Positions 45,129 through 57,053 are shown, counted from the first letter of the stretch. The stretch: DNA of 64,000 nt from Eurosta solidaginis (GCF_040869045.1 NC_090324.1:194554028-194618027), one strand, 5' to 3'. The notes: generated by a model from the letters alone, not told the origin. Numbers and translations: made by a program.

Positions 45129-46880
45129 TCACAAATTGTCATCAATGTCCTCTAACGGGAGTCCAAGGAAACTTGCCGTTTCAACAGGGGTGGACCATAA
45201 GGAAAGGGGTGTTAGAGGCGTTGGCTCCACATTACAGTTAAAGAGATGGTTGGTGTCATGTGGGGACACATTGCAAGCGGGGCATACATTTTGTATGTCG
45301 GGGTTGAATCTGGATAGGTAAGAGTTTAGCCTGTTACAGTATCCAGAACGAAGTTGAGCAAGTGTGACACGCGTTTCTCTGGGGAGTATGCGTTCCTCTT
45401 CTGCGAGTACTGGATAATTTTCTTCAAGTACTGGATTCACCGGACAATTCCCGACATAGAGGTCCGACGCCTGTCTATGCAGTTCACCAAGGACCTGCTT
45501 GTGTTTTTTCGCTTCATACGGCTGGGTTCTCAGGTGCCGTATTTCCTCAAAATGCTTACGGAGATGACTCCTTAGGCCCCTAGGCGGTGCTGGTTCGTCA
45601 ATCAGATGTCTGTTGGGATGCCCAGGTTTCTGGGTATTCAACAGAAACTGTTTGGTCAGCATCTCATTTCTCTCCCTGATGGGGAGTATTCTCGCCTCAT
45701 TATGCAGATGGTGTTCTGGGGACATAGGAAGACAGCCCGTGGCGATTCTAAGAGCAGTATTTTGGCAGGCCTGTAGTTTCTTCCAGTGGGTGGTTTTTAG
45801 GCTTGGCGACCATATGGGTGACGCGTAGCACGTAATCGGCTGGCTAATTGCTTTGTATGTGGTCAAGAGCGTTTCTTTATCTTTTCCCCAGGTACTGCCA
45901 GCAAGGGATTTGAGGATTTTATTACGGCTCTGAATTCTTGGAACAATTGCGGTTGCGTGCGCACCAAAATGTAGATCCTGATCAAACGTCACACCCAAGA
46001 TTTTGGGGTGTAGGACAGTCGGTAGCGTAGTGCCATCGACGTGGATGTTCAATATGGTCGACATTTGGGGCGTCCATGTTGTCAATAAGGTCGCGGAAGA
46101 TTTAGTCGGTGACAATGTCAGGTTTCGCGAGGCGAAAAAACTGGAGAGATCAGGGAGATAGCCGTTTATTTTATTGCATAGCTCATCGATCTCTGGGCCT
46201 GGGCCTGTGGCCATTATTGTGCAGTCATCGGCGTAGGAAACGATTGTGACTCCTTCCGGTGGTGAAGGTAGCTTAGATATGTAGAAATTAAACAAAAGCG
46301 GGGATAGGACACCACCCTGTGGCACCCCTTGTTTAATTCTCCTATGTTTTGATGTTTCGCTTCTGAATTGCACCGATGCCTGTCGACCACCCAGATAATT
46401 TGCGGTCCACCTTTTAAGACATGGGGGAAGGGTAGACCCTTCCAGGTCTTGCAGTAACGAGCCATGGTTGACCGTATCAAAAGCTTTTGATAGGTCTAAC
46501 GCTACGAGTACTGTTCTATGGTGGGGATATTGATTCAAACCGCAATTTATCTGGGTGCTAATGAGATTTAGCGCGGAGGTAGTGCTATGGAGTTTTCTGA
46601 AGCCATGCTGATGAGAGGCTAGCTGCAAATGTGCTTGGAAATAAGGGAGCAAAATGGCTTCAAACGTCTTTGCCACTGGCGATAGGAGAGATATCGGACG
46701 ATATGACTCACCTACGTTAGCTGGTTTCCCAGGCTTTAGTAGCGGGACCACCTTGGCCATTTTCCATTTCTCGGGTATGACAAAGGTGGATAGAGACAGG
46801 TTGAAGACATGCGCTAAATATTTGAAACCCTCTTTCCCTAGGTTTTTAAGCAGCGGCATGGCTATGCCGTTTGGGCCCAC
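45129..46880 (-). CDS. LINE copy 2: reverse transcriptase and C-terminal zinc motif, intact stretch
   Basis: 583 residues open from GPNGIAMPLLKNLG to EDIDDNL*. It contains YRPISLLSPVAKTFE, ALDLSKAFDTVNH, GVPQGGVLSPLLFNFY, the catalytic SYADDCTIM, and CPACNVSPHDTNHLFNC near the end. It keeps Glu where copy 1 has the TAG and preserves the natural C-terminus that copy 1 lost by a 1-bp insertion. There is no independent start of translation, since the frame begins at a deletion. Confidence 0.85.
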   Translation of the reverse strand: MGPNGIAMPLLKNLGKEGFKYLAHVFNLSLSTFVIPEKWKMAKVVPLLKPGKPANVGESYRPISLLSPVAKTFEAILLPYFQAHLQLASHQHGFRKLHSTTSALNLISTQINCGLNQYPHHRTVLVALDLSKAFDTVNHGSLLQDLEGSTLPPCLKRWTANYLGGRQASVQFRSETSKHRRIKQGVPQGGVLSPLLFNFYISKLPSPPEGVTIVSYADDCTIMATGPGPEIDELCNKINGYLPDLSSFFASRNLTLSPTKSSATLLTTWTPQMSTILNIHVDGTTLPTVLHPKILGVTFDQDLHFGAHATAIVPRIQSRNKILKSLAGSTWGKDKETLLTTYKAISQPITCYASPIWSPSLKTTHWKKLQACQNTALRIATGCLPMSPEHHLHNEARILPIRERNEMLTKQFLLNTQKPGHPNRHLIDEPAPPRGLRSHLRKHFEEIRHLRTQPYEAKKHKQVLGELHRQASDLYVGNCPVNPVLEENYPVLAEEERILPRETRVTLAQLRSGYCNRLNSYLSRFNPDIQNVCPACNVSPHDTNHLFNCNVEPTPLTPLSLWSTPVETASFLGLPLEDIDDNL

Positions 46881-49096
46881 TGTTTGGATGGTTTAGCGCG
46901 ACCAATGGCGTCCTCAACCTCTCTAGCGGTGATGGTAATTGGTGACGCGCTGAGTTTGTGTTTATGTGCGTGTCTATTGGCTCTCCGTCTATCTTTGTCG
47001 ACCGTGGGATGCATTATATATTGTCGGCAGAAAGCGCTCGCGCATTTTTTCGAATCCGACAGCACCTTATCGCCAAAGGCGATGGAAACTTTGTCTTTGT
47101 GCTTAGTCGGATTCGATAGGAACTTTACGGTGGACCAAAGTTTACCTACACCTGTAGAGAGGTTACAGCCTCTTAGGTGCTCTTCCCATTTCGCCCGCTT
47201 GTGTTCGTCCACAAGCAATCTGATGCGTTGGTTTATGTCCCTTATTTGGGGGTCGCCTGGATCAAGCTGTCTTATAAGGTCGCGTTCCCTCGCTAAGCTC
47301 GCGGCCTCCGCCGGGAAGTGGGGCCGGATTTCGGGAATTCTCCCGGCGGGAATGAAATGTGCCGAGGCGGATTCAATGACCTTACGGAAGGCACGCTCCC
47401 CTTGGCGGGCATCAGTCGGGAAAGGGAGGGCAGCATAGCTGCTGTCTGTTGCAGATTTATATTCTTCCCACTTTCCTTTTTTGAAGTTTATGAAAGTGCG
47501 TTTTTCGGTGACGATGAAGTCGGCGGTACGCTCGAACGAAACAATTATGGGCAGGTGGTCGGATGCCAATGTTACCATCGGCTGCCAGTTGACGCAGTTT
47601 ACGAGTTCTGCGCTCACGATTGAGATATCTGGCAAGCTATGACAGCTTCCTACCATACGTGTGGGGCGTCTCCGTTTATTGTGCAGAACGTCGTTTCGTC
47701 TATTTCATCCGCCAACATCTCACCCCTACTGTCCGCCCGCAAGTTTGAATGCCATAGGTCGTGATGGGCATTGAAATCGCCTAAGATAATACGATTGTTG
47801 CCAGTGAGTAAGGCCTCGATATTAGGGTGGTATCCACTGGGGCAACAGGTGACAGGAGGGACGTAGATGTTGATGATTTCTAGATTTGCATCGCCTGACC
47901 GGACAGATAGGCCTTGACGTTCTAAGACATTGTCCCTGCGGTCGATGCCAGGATCAAATATATAATATTGCACTGATTGGTGTATGATAAACGCGAGGCC
48001 CCTCCATTTCCGCTCTCGCGGTCTTTCCTGTGGACATTATAACCAGGGCAGGTCTGCAATGCAGATCTTGCTGTGAGTTTAGTCTCTTGAATCGCAGCAA
48101 TGCGGGTGTTGTGCCGCATCATGAAATCGACTATCTCCGTAATCTTCCCAGTTAGTCCATTACAGTTGAACTGCAGAATTCTGAAGTGCATGAGGGGTGA
48201 CGCCGCCACTCTAGGGGTAAGTGACTGGTGACTACGCCTAGGTTGTGGAAGGCCAGGACGCAATTGCTGTTGTGGCCTTGGGACTGGGCGCCCTTGGGCA
48301 AGCATTGGGGTACCCGGATGATTTGGATTTGCGTCCTGGCAACATGGCGCGATGAAACCCGCCGAGGGGTTGCCGTCGCGGAGACCAGAACATCTAGGAA
48401 GGTGGCACCACCCAAGGCAGGAGCTGCATTGATCGGATGTCGCAAACCTATATATTCTGTGCTAACGGAAGCAGGGACTAAGAGTCTGTTTCCCTGACCT
48501 GCACGATTGCTGCCAGAAAAGAGGGGGGGAGAAGAAGACGGGGGCAGGGGCTGATGCTCAGCATTGCTACCAGCTCTACTACGAAGGTAGTAGTTATGAG
48601 TGGTATCAGCTGGTTGAGTTGTTAGCGCCGTGGGGCACGAGCAGCAGCGGGTACTTGTTGTGGCTTGATGAGCAGCGAAGCTGCTGGAAGGTAGTGGGGA
48701 TACGCTTAGGCGTAGACTACGGGACGCCCTTGGGCGTGAGCAGCAAGGAGCCACAAAAGATTTATAAAAGTTACGTGGACGTCAGGTTTTGGGATCAAGC
48801 CCAGAACAACCTGTCCGATGCAACCATCCCTTGCATGAGACACACTGAACAGAGTATGTCAGTCCTAAAAAGATTCTTTTCTGGCAAATGCAGCAAAACC
48901 ATTTCTCAGGACCGGGGTCAGGAGACGGACCCGGATTGGGTTCGATACCTTCCCGGAGTAAGAGAATATGTAGCAGTCCTGCTGCAAGGAGCTGCTGGGA
49001 GGATGACAATTTGTGGGAGGGACGAAACAAATTAAATTGGGTCACACTGAAATGACAGTCCTTGGTCGGGAAAAATCCCGAGTCGCTCCGGTACAT
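46862..49096 (-). pseudogene. LINE copy 2: 2A/PHD/endonuclease part, broken
   Basis: The start ATG at 49096 (MYRSDSGFFPTKD) and motif GIEPNPGP are followed by the first PHD-like finger; a TGA at 48782-48784 (CGA in copy 1) ends that frame. It continues in frame from 48781. The second finger runs through a G4 run at 48366-48369 in frame with the endonuclease, showing that copy 1 lost one G here. Breaks: 1-bp deletion near 47998 (after KDRESGNGG), near 47665 (after TFCTINGDAP) and near 46880 (after GRAKPSK). Endonuclease motifs LQFNCNGL, IQETKL and GDFNAHH remain visible. Confidence 0.85.
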
Positions 49097-52000
49097 AGAA
49101 CCGACTGCCTTGGGAAGCGCCTAGAATTTGTTTGTACGATATGGGTATCAAATGAAAGGGATTAATGAGCATTTTAAAAAGGAGTAGGCCTTAGTTCTAT
49201 AGGTGAACGCCTTTTCGAGATATCGATAAAGGTGGGCCAGGGGTGACTCTAGAACGCGTTTGTACAATATGGGTATCAAATGAAAGGTGTTAATGGGAAT
49301 TTTAAATTGGCGTGGGGCTTAGTTCTATAGGCGGACGCCTTTTCGAGATATCGACATAAAGGTGGACCTAAGGTGACTGTAGAATGTGTTTGTACGATAT
49401 GGGTATCAAATTAAAGGTATTAATGAGGCTTTTAAAAGGAAGTGATCCTTAGTTCCATAGGTAGACGCCGTTTCGAGATATCGCCATAAAGGTGGGCCAG
49501 GGGTGACTCTAGAATATGTTTGTACGATATGGGTATCAAATGAAAGGTGTTAATGGGAATTTTAAAATGGCGTGGGGCTTAGTTCTATAGGTGGTCGCCT
49601 TTTCGAGATATCGCCATAAAGGTGGACCTAAGGTGACTGTAGAATGTGTTTGTACGATATGGGTATCAAATTAAAGGTATTAATGAGGCTTTTAAAAGGG
49701 AGTGATCCTTAGTTCCATAGGTGGACGCCGTTTCGAGATATCGCCATAAAGGTGGGCCAGGTGTGACCCTAGAATTTGTTTGTACGATATGGGTATCAAA
49801 TGAAAGGGATTAATGAGCATTTTAAAAAGGAGTAGGCCTTAGTTCTATAGGTGAACGCCTTTTCGAGATATCGATAAAGGTGGGCCAGGGGTGACTCTAG
49901 AATGCGTTTGTACAATATGGGTATCAAACGAAAGGTGTTAATTAGTATTTCAAAAGGGCGTGGTACTTAGTGCTATAGGTATCAATTTATTTTTGAGATA
50001 TCGGCATAAAGGTGGACCAGGGGTGACTCTAGAATTTGTTTGTACGATATGGGTATCAAATTAAAGGTATTAATGAGGGTTTTAGAAGGGAGTGGTGGTA
50101 GTTGTATAGGTGGTCGCATTTTCGAGATGTAGCCATAAAGGTGGACCAGGGGTGACTCTAGAATATGTTTGTACGATATGGGTATCAAATGAAAGGTGTT
50201 AATGGGAATTTTAAAATGGCGTGGGGCTTAGTTCTATAGGTGGACGCCTTTTCGAGATATCGCCATAAAGGTGGACCTAAGGTGACTGTAGAATGTGTTT
50301 GTACGATATGGGTATCAAATTAAAGGTATTAATGAGGCTTTTAAAAGGGAGTGATCCTTAGTTCCATAGGTGGACGCCGTTTCGAGATATCGCCATAAAG
50401 GTGGGCCAGGTGTGACCCTAGAATTTGTTTGTACGATATGGGTATCAAATGAAAGGCATTAATGAGCATTTTAAAAAGGAGTAGTCCATAGTTCTATAGG
50501 TGAACGCCTTTTCGAGATATCGATAAAGGTGGGCCAGGGGTGACTCTAGAATGCGTTTGTACAATATGGGTATCAAACGAAAGGTGTTAATTAGTATTTC
50601 AAAAGGGCGTGGGACTTAGTGCTATAGGTATCAATTTATTTTTGAGATATCGGCATAAAGGTGGACCAGGGGTGACTCTAGAATTTGTTTGTACGATATG
50701 GGTATCAAATGAAAGGTGTTAATCAGTATTTTAAAAGGGAGTGATCCTTAGTTCCATAAGTAGGCGCCGTTTCGATATAACGCCATAAAGGTGGACCAGG
50801 GGTGACCCTAGAATTTGTTTGTACGATATAGTTATGTGACTCTAGAATGCGTTTGCACAATATGGGTATCAAACGAAAGGTATTAATGAATATTTTAATA
50901 GGGAGTGAGCCTTAGTTCTATAGGTGAACGCCTTTTCGAGATATAGCCATAAAGGTGGACCAGGGGTGACTCTAGAATATGTTTTTACGATATGGGTATC
51001 AAATGAAAGTGTTAATGGGAATTTTAAAATGGCGTGGGGCTTAGTTCTATAGGTGGACGCCTTTTCGAGATATCGCCATAAAGGTGGACCTAAGGTGACT
51101 GTAGAATGTGTTTGTACGATATGGGTATCAAATTAAAGGTATTAATGAGGCTTTTAAAAGGGAGTGGTGGTAGGTGTATATGTGAAGGCGTTTTCCAGAT
51201 ATCGACCAAAATGTGGACCAGGGTGACCCAGAACATCATCTGTTGGATACCGCTAATTTATTTATATATATAATACCACGAACAGTATTCCTGCCAAGAT
51301 TTCGGGGGTTTTTTATTTCGCCCTGCAGAACTTTTTCATTTCATTCTACTTAATATAGTAGGTGTCACACCCGTCTTACAAACTTTTTTTCTAAAGTTAT
51401 ATTTTGCGTCAATAAACTAATCCAAATACCATGTTTCATCTCTTTTTTCGTATTTGGTATAGAATTATGGCATTTTTTCGTTTTCGTATTTTTCGATATC
51501 GAAAAAGTGGGCGTGGTCATAGTCCGATTTCGGCCATTTTTTATACCAATACAAAGTGAGTTTAGATAAGAACGTCAGCTGAGTTTAATAAAGATATATC
51601 GATTTTTGCTCAAGTTATCGTGTTAACGGCCGAGCGGAAGGACAGACGGTCGACTGTGTATAAAAACTGGGCGTGGCTTCAACCGGTATCGCCCTTTTTC
51701 ACAGAAATAAGTTATTGTCCAAGAATCTAAGTCCCTACCAAATTTCACAAGGATTGGTAAATTTTTGTTCGAATTATGGCATTAAAAGTGTCATAGATAA
51801 ATTAAATGAAAAAGGGCGGAGCCACGCCCATTTTGAAACTTTCTTTTTTTTTTCCATTTTGTTGCTCCATATCATTACTGGAGTTGAATGTTGACATAAT
51901 TTACTTATATACTGTAAAGATATTAAATTTTTTGTTAAAATTTGAGTTAAAAAAAATTTTTTTTTAAAAGTGGGCGTGGTCGTTCTCCGATTTTGCAAAT

Positions 52001-52267
52001 TTTTATTAAGCTTACATATAGTAATAGGAGTAACGTTGCTGCCAAATTTCATCATGATATCTTCAACAACTGTCAAATTACAGCTTGCAAAATTTTAAGC
52101 TACCTTATTTTAAAAGTGGGCGGTGCCACGCCCATTGTCTAAAATTTTACTAATTTTCTATTCTGCGTCATAAGTTCAACTCACCTACCAAGTTTCATCG
52201 CTTTATTCGTCTTTGGCAATGAATTATCACACTTTTTCTGTTTTTCGAAATTTTCGAATTCGAAAAG

Positions 52268-53807
52268 TGAGGGCGACAAACAGAGAGACAAGAACGGTGA
52301 TGAAGTAGCATTTACTGCATCAACGTCAGATGTTTTGTTAGCGCCGTACCATGACGTGTGGATCGCAGACTCAGGTGCTACCGAACTCATGACTTCACAT
52401 AAAGAATGGTTTACCGATTTAAAATTATCAAATTCCAATCGATATGTTTACATTGCAAATAATGAGAAATTGCCAATCCTAAGTTGCGGCGATGTAAAAA
52501 TGTATGCTCTTGTATATAACAAATGGACACCTCGCGTTCTCACTAACGTCCAATATGTTCCTCAACTAAAACAAAACCTGTTTTCTACAGGCTCAGCAAC
52601 AACAAAAGGGTTTTCGATGCTGATGGAATCTAAACGATGTGTGCTGATAGACAAAAATAAAACCATGTTGGCCGCCGGTATTCGTGACTCTCAAAAGCAA
52701 TTTAGAATGTTATTTAAGCAAAGAAATGATTATAACGCAAATTCGGCAAAGATCAATACTGCAGCAATGGCACTGCAGACTTGAGCACATACGTACAGCA
52801 ACAATCAAAAAATGTGTGACAGAGGTTTAGCTGATGGCATAAGTGTGACGGAACACAACAATTTCTTCTGTGAAGATTGCAAGCGAGGAAAAATGCATCG
52901 GTCTTCACATAGAGCTGCAATACGAAGCGAAGCACGCAAGTGCGAATATTTTCACATAGATTTATGCGGCCCTATGTCTGAATCTGGTATCGGTGGAGTT
53001 CGCTATTTCATGTTGCTTAAGGATGAAGGCACATGCTTCAGGTACGTTTATTTTTAATCCAATAAATCTGAAGTTCTTAAAAAACTTAGATGTATTTCTA
53101 TGTTACGCAACATGACTGGCGAATCGGTAAAATACATACGGTGCGACAATGGTACCGAGTTTATAAATAAAGAAGTAGCTGAGCTGCTGTCAAATAATGG
53201 TATTGTTCTGGAGAAAATCTCACCATACACCCCGGAACAAAATGGCTTTATTGAAAGAGACAATAGGACTGTTCAAGAATCAGCCCGGACGATGTTGTTG
53301 GCCAGTGGACTAAAATTTTTGAGGCCTGAAGCAGTGAGAATGGCCGTATACATCCTTAATCGATCAGCATCGACTAGTCGGGCAAAAACGCAATTCGAAT
53401 ACTGGTTTGGCAAGAAGCCCGATTTGAGTCACTTAAAGGTTTTTGGCACTGAATGCATGGTTTATCTGCCCAAACAACTTGGGAGGAAAAAGTGCGATGC
53501 TAAAGCAAAGAAAATGTATCTAGTTGGCTATGAACCTTCAGCAAAAAATTTTCGTCTGTACGATCAGGAGACAGCAAAAATAATTGTTAGTTGCGATGTT
53601 GTTTTTAATGAAAAGGCAATTAGAATTGGGTCATTTAGCAAAGACGACGAGGGTGATACGAGTAATGAAAACACTGAACAAGATGAAAGCGTTTCATCGT
53701 CTTTTCAGCCGCATATGTCCAGCACTCCTAAGAATTCTATGAAAAAAGAGACTTCAGCAAACCGATATGCCAAATACATCAAATGGTTCTACGTTACAAA
53801 GTTCTGA
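52268..53807 (+). pseudogene. pol: Copia protease and integrase, broken
   Basis: The frame resumes after B3. Protease: WIADSGATELMTSHKEWF (motif DSGA), then the region to SKRCVLIDKNKTMLAAG. A stop at 52782-52784 and frame changes lie in the pre-integrase zinc domain (HCRLEH ... FFCEDCKRGKMH). Integrase: D in FHIDLCGPM, a TAA at 53055, D in IRCDNGTEF, and E in PEQNGFIERDN, followed by ARTMLLASGLKF and VFGTECMVYLPKQ. The frame closes at 53807. Integrase would insert the cDNA; this one cannot be made whole. Confidence 0.88.
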
Positions 53808-54842
53808 TGCAAGAGAGCATAACCGTTAAGGCTTGCGTAAGAAAGTTTTACCACCTGAGCGATTTGGATACGATTACATGGGCTGTTTAGCAACTATTTC
53901 AGAACCAGATTCATATAAAGATGCCATAAATTCGGAACACGTCGTGAATTGGAGAACGGAAATAAATGATGAAATCAATTCCCTTGAGCTTAACCAAACT
54001 TGGAAGTTGGTAGAAAAACCCCGTGATAAAAATATTGTGGGATGCAAATGGGTGTTTAAAATTAAATCAATCCCAAAATCAAAAACCAGTGTTTAAGGCG
54101 CGATTAGTGGTTAAAGGCTATTCACAAGAATCTGGTATCGACTATAAAGAAACATATTCGCCAGTAGTGCGATATGATTCAGGGAGAGTGGCTATGGCGG
54201 TGGCAGCCTTTGAAGGCATGGAGATGCAATTTGATGTCAAAACTGCCTTTTTATACGGAAAACTCAATGAGGAGATTTATATGGACATCTCACAAGGCAT
54301 CAATGTCTCTCAAGCTCAAAATCAAGTTTTTCGCCTTAAAAGGGTCTGTATGGGCTTAAGCAGGCATCTCGTAATTGGAACTCAAAGTTTGTGGAATTTC
54401 TGCAAACATTTAAAATGCAGCAGTCTAGTGCTGACTATTGTGTGTTTCACGGCAATATTGAAAATAGTAAGATTATTTTGCTTCTATACGTTGATGATGT
54501 GTAGATATTATCCCAAAACAAATACGCTTTAAATTTATTCATTGAAAAATTATCGAGTGACTTTCGTATCACTTATGGCGAAAACAACTATTATCTTGGG
54601 CTTGAAATTTACCGCGATATACCAAACCAATCTATAAAAATTAGCCAACGTTCTTACATAAAGAAAATTCTTCAACGCTTTAACATGAATGATTCAAAAG
54701 GTATTTCAACGCCTAGTGACGGTAATACATATCTATCAAAACGTAGTGAGGAAGCTACTGTAAGGTTCCATTCAGAGAAGCTGTTGGCTGTTTGATGTTT
54801 GATGTTTGCTGCTACAGTATCCAGACCAGATATATATGCCGT
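53808..54842 (+). pseudogene. pol: Copia reverse transcriptase, broken
   Basis: NSEHVVNWRTEINDEINSLE and WVFKIK are in one frame to 54096. A shift then gives FKARLVVKGYSQESGIDYKETYSPVVR and QFDVKTAFLYGKLNEEIYM. A second shift near 54358 precedes the catalytic LLYVDDV, which is followed at once by TAG near 54502. The frame continues with NNYYLGLEIYRD. Near 54794 a further TGA interrupts the approach to RNase H. Confidence 0.85.
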
Positions 54843-54855
54843 TGGTGAAGTGATT

Positions 54856-55224
54856 GGCGGCCACCGTGGTGTGATGGTAGCGTGCTCCGCCTATCACACC
54901 GTATGCCCTGGGTTCAACTCCCGGGCAAAGCAACATCAAAATTTTAGAAATAAGATTTTTCAATTAGAAGAAAATTTTTCTAAGCGTGGTCGCCCCTCGG
55001 CAGGGGCTGGCAAGCGCTCCGATTGTATTTCTGCCATGAAAACCTCTCAGTGAAAACTCATCTGCCTTGCAGATGCCGTTCGGAGTCGGCATAAAACATG
55101 TAGGTCCCGTCCGGCCAATTTGTAGGGAAAAATCAAGAGGAGCACGACGCAAATTGGAAGAGAAGCTCGGCCTTAGATCTCTTCGGAGGTTATCGCGCCT
55201 TACATTTATTTATTTATTTTTTTA
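54856..55224 (+). mobile_element. tRNA-derived SINE, full length
   Basis: 369 bp with A box-like TGGTGTGATGG (54867-54877) and a perfect B box GGTTCAACTCC (54911-54921), then a tRNA-unrelated body and a (TTTA)n/T tail. TGGTGAAGTGATT is duplicated exactly at 54843-54855 and 55225-55237. It splits the Copia RNase H region. The head looks tRNA-Gly/Asp-like. SINEs are transcribed by RNA polymerase III and mobilised by a LINE; which LINE is unknown, and the tail does not resemble the (CAA)n LINE here. Confidence 0.93.
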
Positions 55225-55237
55225 TGGTGAAGTGATT

Positions 55238-55825
55238 AAATTTACAGAAAATCACAAAAACTCCCACGTACAAGCTGTTAAGAGGATTTTTCGTTACCTA
55301 AAAGCAACCATGGACTGCTGTATAGAATTTAGGCCAGGTAATTCTCTTAAATTTGAAGGTTATACTGACGCAGATTTTGCTCGTGATGTCGATACAAGAA
55401 GATCTACAACCGGCTATGCAATTCTATTAAACGACAGCGTTGTGACATGGAGAAGCCACCGTCAAAAGACTGTTGCGTTGTCAACAACAGAGGCCGAGTG
55501 CATGGCTGCCTATGAAGGAGCTAAAACGCTAATTTGGCTTCAACAGCTTTTGGCTGATTTTGGTTATAACCTGGATTGCCCTGCGGCTCTTAATATCGAT
55601 GATCAGGGTTCAATTCGACTAATTGGAAATCAGGGATTACACCATAGTACAAAGCATATCGACATAAGATTACATTTCATCAGAGATTGGCAAAAGGCCA
55701 AACTGGTTGAGTTCAAATACGTCAACACAGAACTACAACGTGAAGATATATTTACAAAGCCACTGACAAATCAACGCTTTAGGAATAATTTGCAGCTTTT
55801 AGGAATGTCGCCAGTCAAACAATGA
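55238..55825 (+). pseudogene. pol: Copia RNase H and C-terminus
   Basis: The frame is open from the SINE boundary to a TGA at 55823-55825. It contains AVKRIFRYLKATMDCCIEF, the RNase H motif YTDADFARDVDTRRSTTGY, ALSTTEAECMAAYEGAK, IDDQGSIRLIGN and TKHIDIRLHFIRD. The upstream ATG of the open frame lies in the SINE, so a predicted protein from 55067 would be an artefact of fusion. Confidence 0.88.
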
Positions 55826-55832
55826 GTGAGAG

Positions 55833-56073
55833 TGTTAAGAAGCAACATTGTTTAATGGCACCACTTGTATTCACTTGTATTCTTACTCGGCATTGTATTC
55901 AGCTACTTAATTTCACTTCTTTCTAACTGTTATTTTTCTTCATATATACTTATACAAATATGATCTGTACATATATTATATTAATTACTTCACTTCTCAT
56001 CAGACCGCGTGAATAAACGTAGCATATAATTTGTACGTGCTAAGTTTGCACTTGATAGTATTTTATTTCATCA
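55833..56073 (+). repeat. 3' LTR of Copia element
   Basis: 241 bp, preceded by the purine-rich aatgagtgagag and followed by the target duplication GAAAT. Confidence 0.92.
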
Positions 56074-56465
56074 GAAATAAAAACTATCGTTTAAAAAAGC
56101 ATTAGTGAACAAACTTCACCTGGTCTTTCTTCGCTACACTTAACACTTCCAATTAAAAGGGTCTATAGTTTTTCTTTAAAAACGTTATAAATTCACTTTA
56201 TTTATAATTTAATAACTAAGTAATTAACTCGTTAAAAACTTGACTTTAAAAATTCAAATTCAAAGTACTAATATGTTTGCGTATTTTAAATAAATACCCA
56301 AAAGGATCGCGTCCGCGGTTGCCGGTTTATAGTGCTAGACTGTTGGTCGGTTGCCGTTTTTTTGATGGCGATGGCCCTTCGTGGGTGTTGGCACCTTCCA
56401 ATTCGCCGCGCACGGCCGCGAGTAAGGATGGCGCGCGCCGCCGTCTAATTAGGGATGTAGGCGGC
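56074..56465. other. Spacer, AT-rich then GC-rich, no gene called
   Basis: The first 200 bp is AT-rich. From about 56300 the composition becomes GC-rich and joins the 3' ORF of the BEL element. The expected BEL 3' LTR should lie here but has no partner in the window. Confidence 0.5.
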
Positions 56466-57053
56466 TTAAACATCCTGCCCGCCCTGCAGGGAGGTGCTAG
56501 CAAGCACCTTCTGCAGTTCCTGCAGGGCGCGGATGATCGTATCTAAGGCGCGACTGGTGTTGCGCCGTTGATATTGCGCCGTTTGCAGGCCTTGTGAAGT
56601 GCGCGCGATCATGCGCTTGGCCGTCCGCTCCGTTTTGGGGGTTGCCGCGGGTTTGGTTGCAGGGTGCGCCTTTTGTGCCCTACAGGCGCAGATGGACTTC
56701 TTCTCTCTTTTCTTCTTCGCTGATTTTGGTTTTCGTGGTACTCCCCCTTTTTTTAAAGTTGGGGCTTTGTGCTATCCTCGTCGTGCTTTCGTCCCCTCGT
56801 GTAGGAGGGTGTGATGCGCTAGACCGCAAATTTTGCACGACCCTCGGGAGTCGCATTCACCCGTTGTATGTGTGAGGGCTAAGCAGTTGTAACAATAACC
56901 CTGTGCCCTGGCCACTGTTGCACTCTGCGGTGGCCGCATCGCCTTAAAAGCCGGGCAGGTCCGCAGCGCGTGGTAGCGGTGGCAGAGCCGACACTGAAGG
57001 CAGTTGTCGGTCTCTGCCGTGGGAGCCAGTGGACATGCTGGTCGAGATGCCAT
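56466..57053 (-). pseudogene. 3' ORF with cysteine/histidine knuckles downstream of BEL pol
   Basis: ATG at 57053 (MASRPACPLAPTAETDN) starts a frame of 195 codons plus stop, broken by a TAG at 56772-56774. It reads CLQCRLCHRYHALRTC, CYNCLALTHTTGEC and CKICGLAHHTLLH, then after the TAG a lysine-rich stretch and a helical end (LDTIIRALQELQKVL). The HHTLLH ending of the knuckles is shared with the BEL gag zinc region (60910 area). A consensus splice acceptor (cttgtattttcag) ends about 13 bases upstream of the ATG, suggesting expression from a spliced RNA. Function unknown; nucleic-acid binding is plausible. Confidence 0.6.

Larger units (their letters stand above)
45075..49120 (-). mobile_element. 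Non-LTR retrotransposon (LINE copy 2), full length, decayed
   Basis: Same family as 16047-20100, with the same 5' end (..gccttgggaagcgc) and a longer (GTT)n 3' tail. It sits inside a 127-bp monomer of B3, splitting gtgaccct/ctagaattt; only CT is clearly duplicated, in contrast to the 12-bp duplication of copy 1. It carries one nonsense codon in the N-terminal part and at least three 1-bp deletions in the endonuclease/RT part. Confidence 0.9.
43114..52267 (-). mobile_element. Family B tandem-repeat element B3, large, with LINE inside
   Basis: Read on the minus strand, the 3' end is at 43114 with stem-loop 43128-43145 and subterminal repeat ATACGCAGTTGAG (43151-43163, one mismatch to the usual form). 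The other end is truncated: the sequence stops at ttcgaattcgaaaagtg near 52267, before the tcatggcc module and the terminal tatactcagttgag. The 127-bp core runs from about 43225 to 51210, around 38 monomers after removing LINE copy 2 (45075-49120), far longer than in B1 or B2. Larger period blocks of about 660 bp are visible between 49500 and 50700. Confidence 0.82.
42088..56073 (+). mobile_element. Copia LTR retrotransposon with nested insertions
   Basis: LTRs at 42088-42349 and 55833-56073 begin TGTTAAGAAG and end TTTCATCA. The target duplication GAAAT is exact at 42083-42087 and 56074-56078. About 9.15 kb of family B element (B3, with a LINE inside) and a 369-bp SINE were inserted later; without them the element is about 4.5 kb, normal for Copia. 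Gag, protease, integrase, RT and RNase H are recognisable in Copia order but carry many frameshifts and stops. The LTRs differ mainly by indels near 42129-42165 and 55985. Confidence 0.92.

Noticed and set aside
55067..55825. A 252-codon ORF that could be read as one protein
   Set aside because: Its first 55 or so codons are SINE sequence and the rest is Copia RNase H. The SINE target duplications show that the fusion is accidental.
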